From Nymphaea colorata (taxonomy: Eukaryota; Streptophyta; Magnoliopsida; Nymphaeales; Nymphaeaceae), in the NCBI RefSeq assembly GCF_008831285.2, contig NC_045149.1, positions 6,501,500-6,565,499 on the forward strand: DNA of 64,000 bases, written 5' to 3'. Below the pieces are notes generated by a model that did not search any database, was not told the origin of the DNA, and saw only the letters and a program-made list of their open reading frames with translations. Shown here one piece after another: positions 60,018 through 64,000 of the stretch. The translations under genes and the position numbers were made by a program. Numbering within the stretch: the first letter of the stretch is position 1; every line of letters begins with the position of its first letter.

Positions 60018-60400
60018 GTTTTCTTATTTCTTTTTCATTTCAATTAAGTAATTGGCTGAGTTAACTGGCTGCTGGAGCCAGCTCAACAACTCGTCTCCGC
60101 CCATGTATTTCTTGAGCAGCTACCCAACAACTAATTCCTATATCCCCATCTATATTTTTGAGACTTTGCTCACCTCCTCTTGTTGAGTGGACACTTCTAG
60201 CCTTTCAGGTGTACTATTGAATGAAGGAATGATACATCTCTGTTTGGTCCATATTTGGCAAATCCAGCGAGTTGACTCATGAACTGCCCAAGATGATTCA
60301 GATAGCAAAGTAACCGGGTCACAAGTCAAGCACTGATCCGATTGCAACCAAATACTACATGACGGTTCTAGATCGGCTGAATCAGTGATGCCCGCCTTGA
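31021..60400 (-). CDS. VPS13: VPS13-like bridge-type lipid transfer protein (3' part of gene, multi-exon)
   Basis: Minus-strand gene, 5' end outside the window. Thirty-one exons from 59,770 down to the stop at 31,021-31,023 all have GT/AG borders and matching phases, totalling 7,336 bases (2,444 codons plus stop). Exons: 59484-59770, 59324-59408, 58885-59241, 58438-58803, 58012-58342, 57781-57939, 54502-54665, 54174-54336, 53801-54070, 53506-53697, 52785-52827, 52551-52678, 51963-52463, 49324-50085, 49140-49213, 48691-49024, 48519-48617, 48297-48452, 44492-44673, 43886-44392, 42989-43166, 42773-42909, 37377-37503, 37035-37256, 36559-36918, 33009-33167, 32620-32904, 32336-32542, 32195-32247, 31844-31952, 31021-31359. 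A tentative exon lies at 60174-60400. Domain order fits plant VPS13 proteins of the Arabidopsis At1g48090/At4g17140 type: VPS62-like repeats, C2, adaptor-binding domain, VPS13_C, PH-like, final VPS62-like. The family moves lipids between membranes at contact sites. The N-terminal chorein part, perhaps 1,500 or more residues, is missing from view. Confidence 0.93.
33280..33705. repeat. Tandem duplication, two units of 212 bases, in a VPS13 intron
   Basis: ACAAAAGCTAATGACATTAA starts at 33,281 and again at 33,493. The shared stretch includes ATATTAGTATAACTGGTGGC and TCTCAAACATCAGCAG. Later halves differ by small indels. Confidence 0.85.
34392..34424. repeat. Short hairpin in a VPS13 intron
   Basis: TGCTATGGCC and GGCCGTAGCA flank AGGGTTT and pair over 10 bases with one G-T. 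It resembles the inner part of a MITE, but I cannot define its ends. Confidence 0.5.
34503..34561. repeat. (TA)n microsatellite
   Basis: A pure TA run in the intron between 33,168 and 36,558. Confidence 0.97.
35090..35579 (+). mobile_element. Solo LTR (490 bp) with perfect target-site duplication
   Basis: Starts TGTTAGAATG and ends GATTTACA, with CTTCA immediately before (35,085-35,089) and immediately after (35,580-35,584). A TTATAAATA box lies at 35,405-35,413 on the plus strand. Between the start and the TATA box are a (TA)n run (35,169-35,213) and a strong hairpin. There is no internal retrotransposon sequence, so this is the product of LTR-LTR recombination. Size and ends suit a copia-type element. 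It sits in a VPS13 intron, opposite in strand to the gene. Confidence 0.9.
35316..35372. repeat. 27-bp-stem hairpin inside the solo LTR
   Basis: Left arm 35,316-35,343 and right arm 35,346-35,372 are reverse complements with a single one-base bulge and a two-base loop (GCTGTTGGGCCA...TGGCCCAACAGC). It lies about 35 bases upstream of the LTR TATA box. Confidence 0.93.
36559..37503 (-). CDS. VPS13: VPS13 exon block 4: VPS13_C domain
   Basis: Three exons (37,377-37,503; 37,035-37,256; 36,559-36,918). They encode LIDVSEIRLKLALEPAPTQR and GMWSPILSAVGNAFKIQ, then HRNRILRKSAVVNAILNRIW and SSTLATLSKGFAELSTDGQF, then the glycine-rich VAFGVSGVVTKPVENARQRG and FLGVVAQPVSGVLDFFSLTV segment. This is the conserved VPS13 C-terminal amphipathic region shared with ATG2, which attaches the protein to membranes or lipid droplets. 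Borders are canonical, and the acceptor at 36,918 follows a long T run on the minus strand. Confidence 0.92.
37484..37760. repeat. Partial duplication of an exon start and its splice acceptor
   Basis: The block CTGATTTCTGAAACATCT with ATTAAGCTGAAAAAGAAAGT (exon start plus acceptor at 37,484-37,520) recurs at about 37,605-37,640. Both are followed by AAATGAGATCATCATG and by TTGCAGGTTTTTTTGGGTTA. The second copy keeps a usable acceptor but only about 20 exon bases. Confidence 0.8.
38820..39080 (+). mobile_element. 5' LTR of a degenerate copia-type element
   Basis: Matches 42,328-42,599 over its length (AAGTTATGCCATGTTTAT, GAGATTAGGG..ACACC, TGGACAAATCTGGACA). It ends just before a copia-like primer site. 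It lies in the VPS13 intron 37,504-42,772, opposite in strand to the gene. Confidence 0.8.
39081..39093 (+). other. Degenerate tRNA-iMet primer-binding site
   Basis: CAGTATCAAAGCC differs at two bases from TGGTATCAGAGCC, the usual copia primer site (first and ninth positions), and directly follows the LTR. Confidence 0.65.
39414..42104 (-). mobile_element. Solo LTR of a gypsy-type element (2.7 kb), nested in the copia remnant
   Basis: On the minus strand it begins TGTCACACCCCAACAC at 42,104 and ends AACATTACA at 39,414, giving TG...CA ends. Flanks are CACAC on the left (in a CA run) and TACAC on the right, a near-match for a 5-base target-site duplication. There are no internal coding domains. 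The start TGTCACACCCC is common in large plant gypsy LTRs. It splits the copia element whose LTRs are at 38,820 and 42,328. Short Ser/Arg-rich ORFs at 39,449-39,974 are translations of pyrimidine repeats. Confidence 0.7.
42105..42192. repeat. Dispersed GCACC/GCATCC-rich repeat
   Basis: ACACCCTCGCACCCGAATTT, then GCACCCGCATCCGCACCGG and ending CATGTGACATAG. The same order of blocks occurs at 10,555-10,685 and, more weakly, at 61,565-61,610. Confidence 0.6.
42193..42340 (+). pseudogene. C-terminal copia RNase H remnant and polypurine tract
   Basis: Reads LELVKPKEQVGDLFVKYLSN and then QFYMLEGKLFIV, which matches the end of copia pol (the usual block is 'QLADIFTK.L...QF..L..KLG'). A purine-rich GGGAGAGTGGGGGTG tract (42,307-42,321) sits just before the 3' LTR, as expected for plus-strand priming. 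All pol upstream of this is missing. Confidence 0.7.
42328..42599 (+). mobile_element. 3' LTR of the degenerate copia-type element
   Basis: Begins TGCATTATATATG after the polypurine tract and ends near GATCTCACA. It aligns with the 5' LTR at 38,820-39,080. No matching target-site duplication was found around the pair. Confidence 0.75.
42773..44673 (-). CDS. VPS13: VPS13 exon block 3: end of adaptor-binding region and start of VPS13_C
   Basis: Four exons (44,492-44,673; 43,886-44,392; 42,989-43,166; 42,773-42,909). The first two encode RGYEEGSRFLVVFRLASING, then WIQLQPLSTTRFAWEDPYGQ, the conserved end of the VPS13 adaptor-binding (formerly SHR-BD) region. The 43,886-44,392 exon also has a CTLCGGEMCC cysteine cluster. 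The last two encode FKLIVGHLQFDNQLPLTVMP and RYWRISIHEPIIWALVDFYG leading into VPS13_C. The junction 48,297 to 44,673 is phase 0 and skips a 3.6-kb intron that carries a copia remnant. Confidence 0.92.
45822..46005 (+). mobile_element. 5' LTR (184 bp) of a truncated copia element
   Basis: Begins TGTTGACG and ends AAAGACAACA, so the terminal TGTTG/CAACA pair is perfect. It is followed at once by TGGTATTAGAGCC (46,006-46,018), a one-base variant of the tRNA-iMet primer site. No 3' LTR partner is seen. Confidence 0.8.
46419..47485 (+). pseudogene. Broken copia reverse transcriptase and RNase H
   Basis: Readings in order are LKKAIYGLKQSPRA then a stop (TAG where Trp is usual, near 46,468); LVVYVDNIVLTG, where the second catalytic Asp of YVDD has become Asn; QLRYFLGIEVA; a frame change near 46,755; YRSLIGKLLHMTVTRPNISF and AYSDADYAGSVDDKKFTIGF (RNase H Asp block); another frame change near 47,115; SSAESEYRAMAQTAAETTW and IFIKALPIA. 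Gag, protease and integrase are deleted. It lies in a VPS13 intron on the opposite strand. Clearly dead. Confidence 0.88.
47428..47996 (-). other. Unassigned ORF-bearing block in the VPS13 intron
   Basis: Two overlapping minus-strand readings (47,703-47,428 and 47,996-47,637) look codon-like: VTWVSLLGPSIHVVGTQVV and VHELNQVLMQEAAIYKGSG. One ends at a good splice donor (GGAAG/GTAAGT at 47,521-47,523). They are not VPS13 exons, because the flanking VPS13 exons already join in phase. A T run at 47,810-47,826 is inside. Origin unknown; possibly a captured gene fragment. Confidence 0.35.
48297..54665 (-). CDS. VPS13: VPS13 exon block 2: C2 domain and adaptor-binding (VAB) region
   Basis: Twelve exons from 54,665 to 48,297. 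The first two encode VPLFNFSLSSVAVGVHGKPG and FIEPVDGF/RYQYDISAPG, a conserved VPS13 beta-rich segment. Exons 53,801-54,070 to 52,551-52,678 build a C2-like domain: YMVAIRIAQN, WNEIFFFKIESE, ESCMVDIIVTDLGKGEPIGS. The 43-base exon 52,785-52,827 is needed to keep frame. The exons at 51,963-52,463 and 49,324-50,085 encode GPWTTLRLNYAAHAACWRLG and LPPGWEWVDDWNVDTSLNT, with RQRKWKRNRRK, the core of the adaptor-binding domain. The remaining small exons continue it (SPYWIEFSRCPPLTCRLV, RPFMTFTNRYGQDIYLKL). The acceptor for 52,678 is ATCTGCAG/GTGAACC; the CTAG/GGCA site 23 bases upstream would break the frame. Confidence 0.92.
50692..50887. mobile_element. hAT-like MITE (196 bp)
   Basis: Begins CAGGGGCAAAGCC and ends CTCCACCCCTG, so the ends pair as CAGGGGYRRAG, like hAT-type MITEs in many plants. 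Flanking 8-mers TCGGTAGT and TTTATAGT match at five of eight positions (a decayed duplication). The interior is A/T-rich with a GGGGGGCCAAGGCCCC core. No coding capacity. It lies in the VPS13 intron 50,086-51,962. Confidence 0.65.
50891..51085. repeat. Local tandem duplication beside the MITE, two units of about 95 bases
   Basis: ATAGTGTTTGT...CCCTTCAGCCACTAGGTG and AATTCAAAGCTAAGCC...AAGCCGCTA occur twice, starting at about 50,891 and 50,985. Confidence 0.8.
54666..57780. other. Long VPS13 intron, no gene
   Basis: A 3.1-kb intron with a 30-base minisatellite (56,017-56,160), an A run at 56,530-56,547 and otherwise unremarkable AT-rich DNA. Parts of it match the pseudogene intron near 24,480-25,700. 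Confidence 0.75.
56017..56160. repeat. 30-bp minisatellite, about 4.8 units
   Basis: CTAGAGTCTAGAGTGAARCA then ACACAATAAT repeats with an exact 30-base period at 56,041, 56,071, 56,101 and 56,131, with a shorter diverged unit before. Confidence 0.95.
57781..60400 (-). CDS. VPS13: VPS13 exon block 1: VPS62-like repeat region
   Basis: Seven exons in order: 60,174-60,400 (tentative), 59,484-59,770, 59,324-59,408, 58,885-59,241, 58,438-58,803, 58,012-58,342 and 57,781-57,939. They encode IHLSISDIVMNFSFSILQLF and VTIVCSQFDRVG, then four VPS62-like units: YAFWRPRAPPGFAVLCDYLT, CSIWFPVAPPGYVALGCVAS, KISIWRPIVPQGMVFFGDIA and SISFWLPEAPPGYVALGCIA. All junctions from 59,770 on are in phase. The first exon reads CSIWLQSDQCLTCDPVTLLS, plausible for VPS13, and has AG and GTGAGC borders. 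It ends in phase 0, while the next exon needs two bases before its first full codon, so an exon is missing between them or it belongs elsewhere. Confidence 0.85.
59938..60013. repeat. Compound microsatellite (CT)n(TA)n(TG)n
   Basis: Consecutive CT, TA and TG runs in the intron between 59,771 and 60,173. Confidence 0.96.
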
Positions 60401-60474
60401 CTGTAGACTGCCTCATTCAGCACCTATTCCAGCTACTACCAAACATCAGTAAGAAATAAATGAATTAATCTAAT

Positions 60475-61225
60475 TGTTACGGACCGACTTTTTCAATCCT
60501 TATTCGGCCCACACGGCGCCGAAGGTTTCCCCAAAACCTTCGGCCAGCCCGACTCTCTCTTGAGTTAGCGGAAGCGTTCATCTATCTCTTGGGACTGTGG
60601 ACTAGACGAGGAGTGTAAAGCACTCGGCACACCATCACCCAGGTTTATCCAATTGTAGACCATCGGCAAGCCGTGGCCATGAGGCCCTGTCAAATTTCGC
60701 TATTTCTCCAAGTGCCTATCTACTTCCATATGAAATCTGGGTAGGGGTAGACTTCCCTTGGGAAGAAGTCCCCAACCGAAGCCAGTTGACGACTATATGT
60801 CATTAAGTAAGGCGGCCGACTATCGCCCTACTCGACGATGAGCATTCACTTGCTCACCCCCGCATGACTCTACGCGGTTGTGGAACGCAGCATATGCATC
60901 CACTGGGCGAGTTGCCCCTAACCCACCCCCTTGCGATTCCAAATGCTACGCCTGGGGAACGCACTTGATTCCCGAATGACGGACTTGCACTTTCAAAGGG
61001 ACTGTTGACCATGATGCATTTATACGCTTCGTCGTTGCACCACCGTGCTACACATTCCATATGCATTGCTTTCTGCTTGACTCAGCGTCCGATTGAATCC
61101 CACATGTTTACCGAGCTATGCCTAAGCTGGCCAATTCCATTCGTTCTTCCTTTGTCCCTCCAATCTCCCTCGCTTTTGTTTCCTCTGCTCTCTCTTTCTC
61201 TCCCTCATATTTCACCACCACCCAT
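60475..61225. mobile_element. Probable LTR-derived sequence, ends uncertain
   Basis: Starts TGTTACGGACCGACTT, a common plant LTR start, and is clearly more GC-rich than its surroundings (for example CGGCGCCGAAGG). No internal domain, no primer site and no matching target duplication (left flank CTAAT) were found. Confidence 0.35.
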
Positions 61226-61345
61226 GTCATCCTTTTAGAAAGGATGACAGGTCTCTCTTTTAAAAAGACCTGACTAAAGGACAACAAATCTCTTTCTAAA
61301 AGAGACCCAATCCATTGTCCTTTTTAGAAGGACAACATATATGTC
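61226..61345. repeat. Row of short hairpins
   Basis: GTCATCCTTT/AAAGGATGAC (61,226-61,248, 10-bp stem, 3-base loop), CAGGTCT/AGACCTG (61,248-61,272), TCTCTT/AAGAGA (near 61,289-61,305) and TTGTCCTT/AAGGACAA (61,315-61,335). All have T/A-rich loops. Confidence 0.8.
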
Positions 61346-61564
61346 TTACTTTAAAAAAAGATACGCCATGCTTTTTAAAATGACGACAACAATGAAAAAA
61401 AATAACCTATAATTTTCTTTTAAAAACTTTTATTCAATATAAAATTTTAGAGAAAAAAGTTTAAGTATTAAAATTTTTTTACAATGAAAATATTGACCAA
61501 AAATTTAAAGAACATATATACAAATAAAATTACAAATGATCAATTATTATATATATCTCACCGA

Positions 61565-61612
61565 ACCTACACCCAAAATTTTTGGCAAATTGCCGCATCC
61601 ACACACGCACTT
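61565..61612. repeat. Weak third copy of the GCATCC-rich dispersed repeat
   Basis: CTACACCCAAAATTTTTGGC then AAATTGCCGCATCCACACACG, paralleling the start of the block at 10,555-10,650. Confidence 0.4.
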
Positions 61613-61692
61613 GTATGAGTTAGCTATTTACTTGATTGTTACTTGTTATAATCATAGACTTGTTCAATTTTTTCATCAATTTGTATTGAAAT

Positions 61693-61974
61693 TGTTAGAA
61701 TATGTTGTGGGAACCGGGTCCATATCTGGACCCGGTTCTATGGGGCGCGGGTACCGAGGTGGGCTCGGTACCCTAGGCGGCTTCTCCTCTCTCCCTCTTT
61801 ATATTGTCACTTATGTTTAAGTGTTGAATTAAGTGAAATATAATTTTCTCTCTCCTAGGGTTGCGGTGAGCCCCTAGGTCAGAGCTTCCCCGTGGTTTTT
61901 CACCTCTTTCTGAGGTTTTCCACGTATATTGTGTGTTCGTTCTCTACTCTCTCTTTGTGGTTCGTGTTCCTACA
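61693..61974 (+). mobile_element. 5' LTR of an apparently young copia element
   Basis: Ends TTCCTACA exactly before a perfect TGGTATCAGAGCC primer site. The start is placed at TGTTAGAATATG (61,693), but TGTTGTGGGAACC about 11 bases later is an alternative. A perfect 13-base palindromic pair GAACCGGGTCC/GGACCCGGTTC lies near 61,711-61,738. The element runs off the right edge, so the 3' LTR cannot be compared. Confidence 0.75.
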
Positions 61975-61987
61975 TGGTATCAGAGCC
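61975..61987 (+). other. Copia primer-binding site (tRNA-iMet)
   Basis: TGGTATCAGAGCC, an exact match to the usual plant copia primer site, adjoining the LTR. Confidence 0.9.
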
Positions 61988-62324
61988 AGCGAAGTTGGAG
62001 AAGCGTTTTTTTCCCGAGGATCGTCAAGTTTTTTCGTCGCCCGACGCCGTTGAAGTTCCGGCGCCGCTGCTGCCCTTGTGACGTCGCCCTGCTCTGCCGC
62101 CCCCGTCCTCTGTTCCGTCGCCGTCCACTGTTCCGCCGCCGTCCTCTGTTCCGCCGTCCTCTGTTGCGCCTCCGCAGTCCTCCGTTCGGCCCGTTCTTGG
62201 TTTCTGCCACCGTGGGTGGCCTTTGTGTTGCGCCGTCGCCTGCCTTCCGTCGCCGCTGCCTCATTCCCGTCGCCGCTGCCTCATTCCCGCCACTGTGCCT
62301 CTTGTTGCTGTGTGCTTGTTTGTG
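61988..62324 (+). other. Copia leader with CCG-rich tandem repeats
   Basis: Untranslated leader between the primer site and the gag start. It contains repeated CCTCTGTTCCGCCG-type units (62,100-62,170) and a 20-base direct repeat of TCGCCGCTGCCTCATTCCCG (62,247-62,290). Confidence 0.7.
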
Positions 62325-64000
62325 ATGGCAGAAGCGATGGGGACTCAAAAAGATGCCGTTCTTGACGCTGGCAGCGCCTCCAAGACTGAGAACGTGCCGA
62401 TCCAGGTCACCTCCATTCGTCTGACCAAGGACAATTACCTATCTTGGTCTGCCGCTCTCGAGATTGGGATTACTAGTCATGGGCGTCTCTCTTACATCAC
62501 TGGTGACAAACTTGCGCCCATCAAATCTGATCCTCAATGGGCGACGTGGGCGTTGGAGGACAGCCAAGTGAAGGTGTGGATTATCAGCTCTGTGTCCTCC
62601 GATATCCAGCCCCTCATTCTGCGGAAGCAGACCTCTTTTGATATGTGGACTGTGCTTGCAAAGATGTATGGTCGCAAGAAGAGACATCTGCGCACCTATC
62701 AGATTAAACGCAGTATTTACTCCCTGACACAGGGTGATTTGTCTGTTGCTGCCTTCTATGCTGCCCTGAAGACCAAATGGGAGGAGCTAGATTATCATGT
62801 GACTGATGAGTGGAAGTGCGGTTCAGATCATTCCCTCTACTGGGAAAAGGAATGGATGGACCGTACGTTTCTGTTTCTGGGAGGCCTGCGGGATGAATTT
62901 GAGTCTATTCGTAGCCAGATTCTTAATGGTGATGAGATTCTGGGGATAGAGGAAGTATATGCTCGTGTTGAGTCTGAAGAACAACGTCGCCAGGTGATGC
63001 ATCTTGACACCGGTCATGGCCCTTCTGCCTTTGTCAGCCATGCCTCAGGGACTGGGCAGCGTCCTGCCCGGCATTGCACTCATTGCAACAAGTTGGGGCA
63101 TTCGGTGGATTTATGTTGGGATCTTCATCCCGAGAAGAGACTGGTCAGAGGTCGTCCTCCCTCTAGCAAGCGTAGCCCTTCTGTGTCTGATTCCAGTCAG
63201 AGCAATTCTTCTAGTGGTGCAAAGTCCAAGCTGTCCCCTGCTCAACTCAAGGAGCTACAGGCGTACATCAGCCGCCTATCTACTACCCCTGAGGAGTCCT
63301 CCACGTCTGAAGGGGCTCAGCTAGCCCAAGCCCTCGTTGCCTCGACTGATCAAGGTAACCCTTCTCTTGGTGATTGGATTGTTGATAGTGGAGCCACTCA
63401 CCACATGACAGGGGACTCTAAACTCTTTCAAGAATATCAACTTTCCTCTGGCAAGCAACGCGTGTCTATGGAAGATGGGTCTTCTATCTCTGTGGCTGGG
63501 AAAGGGAGCTTGTCCCTGTTGAACAAATACCGTCTCCACAATGCCCTGCATGTTCCAAATATTCCTGTGAACTTACTCTCTGTCAGCAGTATTACTAAAG
63601 AATTAAACTGTAATCTGATTTTCTCTGCTGATCACTGTTCCCTGCAGGACTTGGTGACGAGGAAGAAGATTGGGATTGGTTCGGTTACTGATGGGCTCTA
63701 CAGGCTGCCGGTACAAGTTGCTTCAGCATTGATTTCTGCCACGAGTGGTCACTTGTCTGGTGTGAACGATAGATCTACTGTTCTGCGATGGCACGAGCGT
63801 CTTGGACATCTCCCCTTCCAGTTAATAAAGAAGTTGTTTCCTCATTTGTTTGCTTCTGTCTCCATTGACTCCTTCGCTTGTGAAGTGTGTCAATTGGCTA
63901 AACATGTCAGGGCTTCGTACCCTATTTCATTGAATAAAACCACTCATCCGTTTGCCTTAGTTCATTCCGATGTTTGGGGTCCTTCTGGAGTACCCACGTG
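62325..64000 (+). CDS. gag-pol: Copia Gag-Pol polyprotein, 5' part, intact in window
   Basis: Open frame from ATG 62,325 to the window edge (558 codons, no stop). Start chosen as the first in-frame Met with normal copia Gag beginnings (LTKDNYLSWSAALEIGI, about 37-53). In order: UBN2-like Gag (to about 230); CCHC zinc knuckle C251-C254-H259-C264; protease active site WIVDSGATHHM with D354; GAG-pre-integrase WHERLGH with the integrase zinc site H490, H495, C519, C522; and the first integrase catalytic block HSDVWGPSG, whose Asp is present. Reverse transcriptase and RNase H lie beyond the edge. Nothing disabling is seen, so the element could be recent. It makes the particle protein and enzymes for its own copying. 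Confidence 0.92.
   Translation, partial: MAEAMGTQKDAVLDAGSASKTENVPIQVTSIRLTKDNYLSWSAALEIGITSHGRLSYITGDKLAPIKSDPQWATWALEDSQVKVWIISSVSSDIQPLILRKQTSFDMWTVLAKMYGRKKRHLRTYQIKRSIYSLTQGDLSVAAFYAALKTKWEELDYHVTDEWKCGSDHSLYWEKEWMDRTFLFLGGLRDEFESIRSQILNGDEILGIEEVYARVESEEQRRQVMHLDTGHGPSAFVSHASGTGQRPARHCTHCNKLGHSVDLCWDLHPEKRLVRGRPPSSKRSPSVSDSSQSNSSSGAKSKLSPAQLKELQAYISRLSTTPEESSTSEGAQLAQALVASTDQGNPSLGDWIVDSGATHHMTGDSKLFQEYQLSSGKQRVSMEDGSSISVAGKGSLSLLNKYRLHNALHVPNIPVNLLSVSSITKELNCNLIFSADHCSLQDLVTRKKIGIGSVTDGLYRLPVQVASALISATSGHLSGVNDRSTVLRWHERLGHLPFQLIKKLFPHLFASVSIDSFACEVCQLAKHVRASYPISLNKTTHPFALVHSDVWGPSGVPT

Noticed and set aside
62078-62365. Ser/Ala/Cys-rich ORFs in the copia leader
   Set aside because: Products of CCG-rich tandem repeats; the real Gag frame starts at 62,325.
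1-64000. tRNA, rRNA or other structured RNA genes
   Set aside because: Looked for cloverleaf A/B boxes and known conserved cores on both strands; only the weak SINE-like match near 16,955 was found.

Overview
This is a piece of nuclear DNA from a flowering plant. The evidence is spliced genes with GT/AG introns, a P-class PPR gene, a plant-type VPS13 gene with VPS62-like 'WRP.APPGY' repeats, Ty1/copia and Ty3/gypsy LTR retrotransposons with plant-type primer sites, plant mobile domain ORFs and PLATZ gene fragments. I cannot name the species from sequence alone.

Layout, left to right. (1) 1-9,528: a degenerate Ty3/gypsy (Tat/Ogre-like) element on the minus strand. It has a 3.8-kb LTR (5,702-9,528), a primer-binding site, a plant-mobile-domain ORF lying upstream of gag, gag, a broken protease and a G-patch. 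Then comes a 100-N assembly gap, and beyond it a second near-identical stretch of the mobile-domain ORF. (2) 9,529-20,840: gene-poor repeat-rich DNA. It holds a direct duplication whose second copy gives the empty site of the gypsy insertion, PLATZ-like fragments in inverted orientation, and a long near-perfect foldback (17,220-17,917) with a third, interrupted copy. (3) 20,840-26,700: a decayed, intron-containing duplicate of the middle of the VPS13 gene. (4) 26,834-29,542: an apparently intact, intronless PPR gene. (5) 31,021-60,400: the 3' two-thirds or so of a real VPS13 gene on the minus strand. Thirty-one exons join in one consistent reading frame (2,444 codons plus stop), and a tentative thirty-second lies upstream. 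Its introns hold a solo copia-type LTR with a striking hairpin, a copia remnant split by a gypsy solo LTR, another truncated copia element, a hAT-like MITE and several tandem repeats. (6) 60,475-64,000: LTR-like and hairpin-rich sequence, then the 5' half of a copia element with intact gag, protease and start of integrase, running off the window.

The two functional host genes are unrelated in job. The PPR protein probably binds organellar RNA. The VPS13 protein is a bridge-like lipid transfer protein at membrane contacts. The rest is mostly transposon, transposon-derived or duplicated sequence. I found no convincing wholly new molecular system. The most unusual items are the mobile-domain ORF inside the gypsy element, the foldback and PLATZ inverted fragments that could make hairpin RNA, and the PPR gene sitting between a VPS13 gene and its own broken duplicate.
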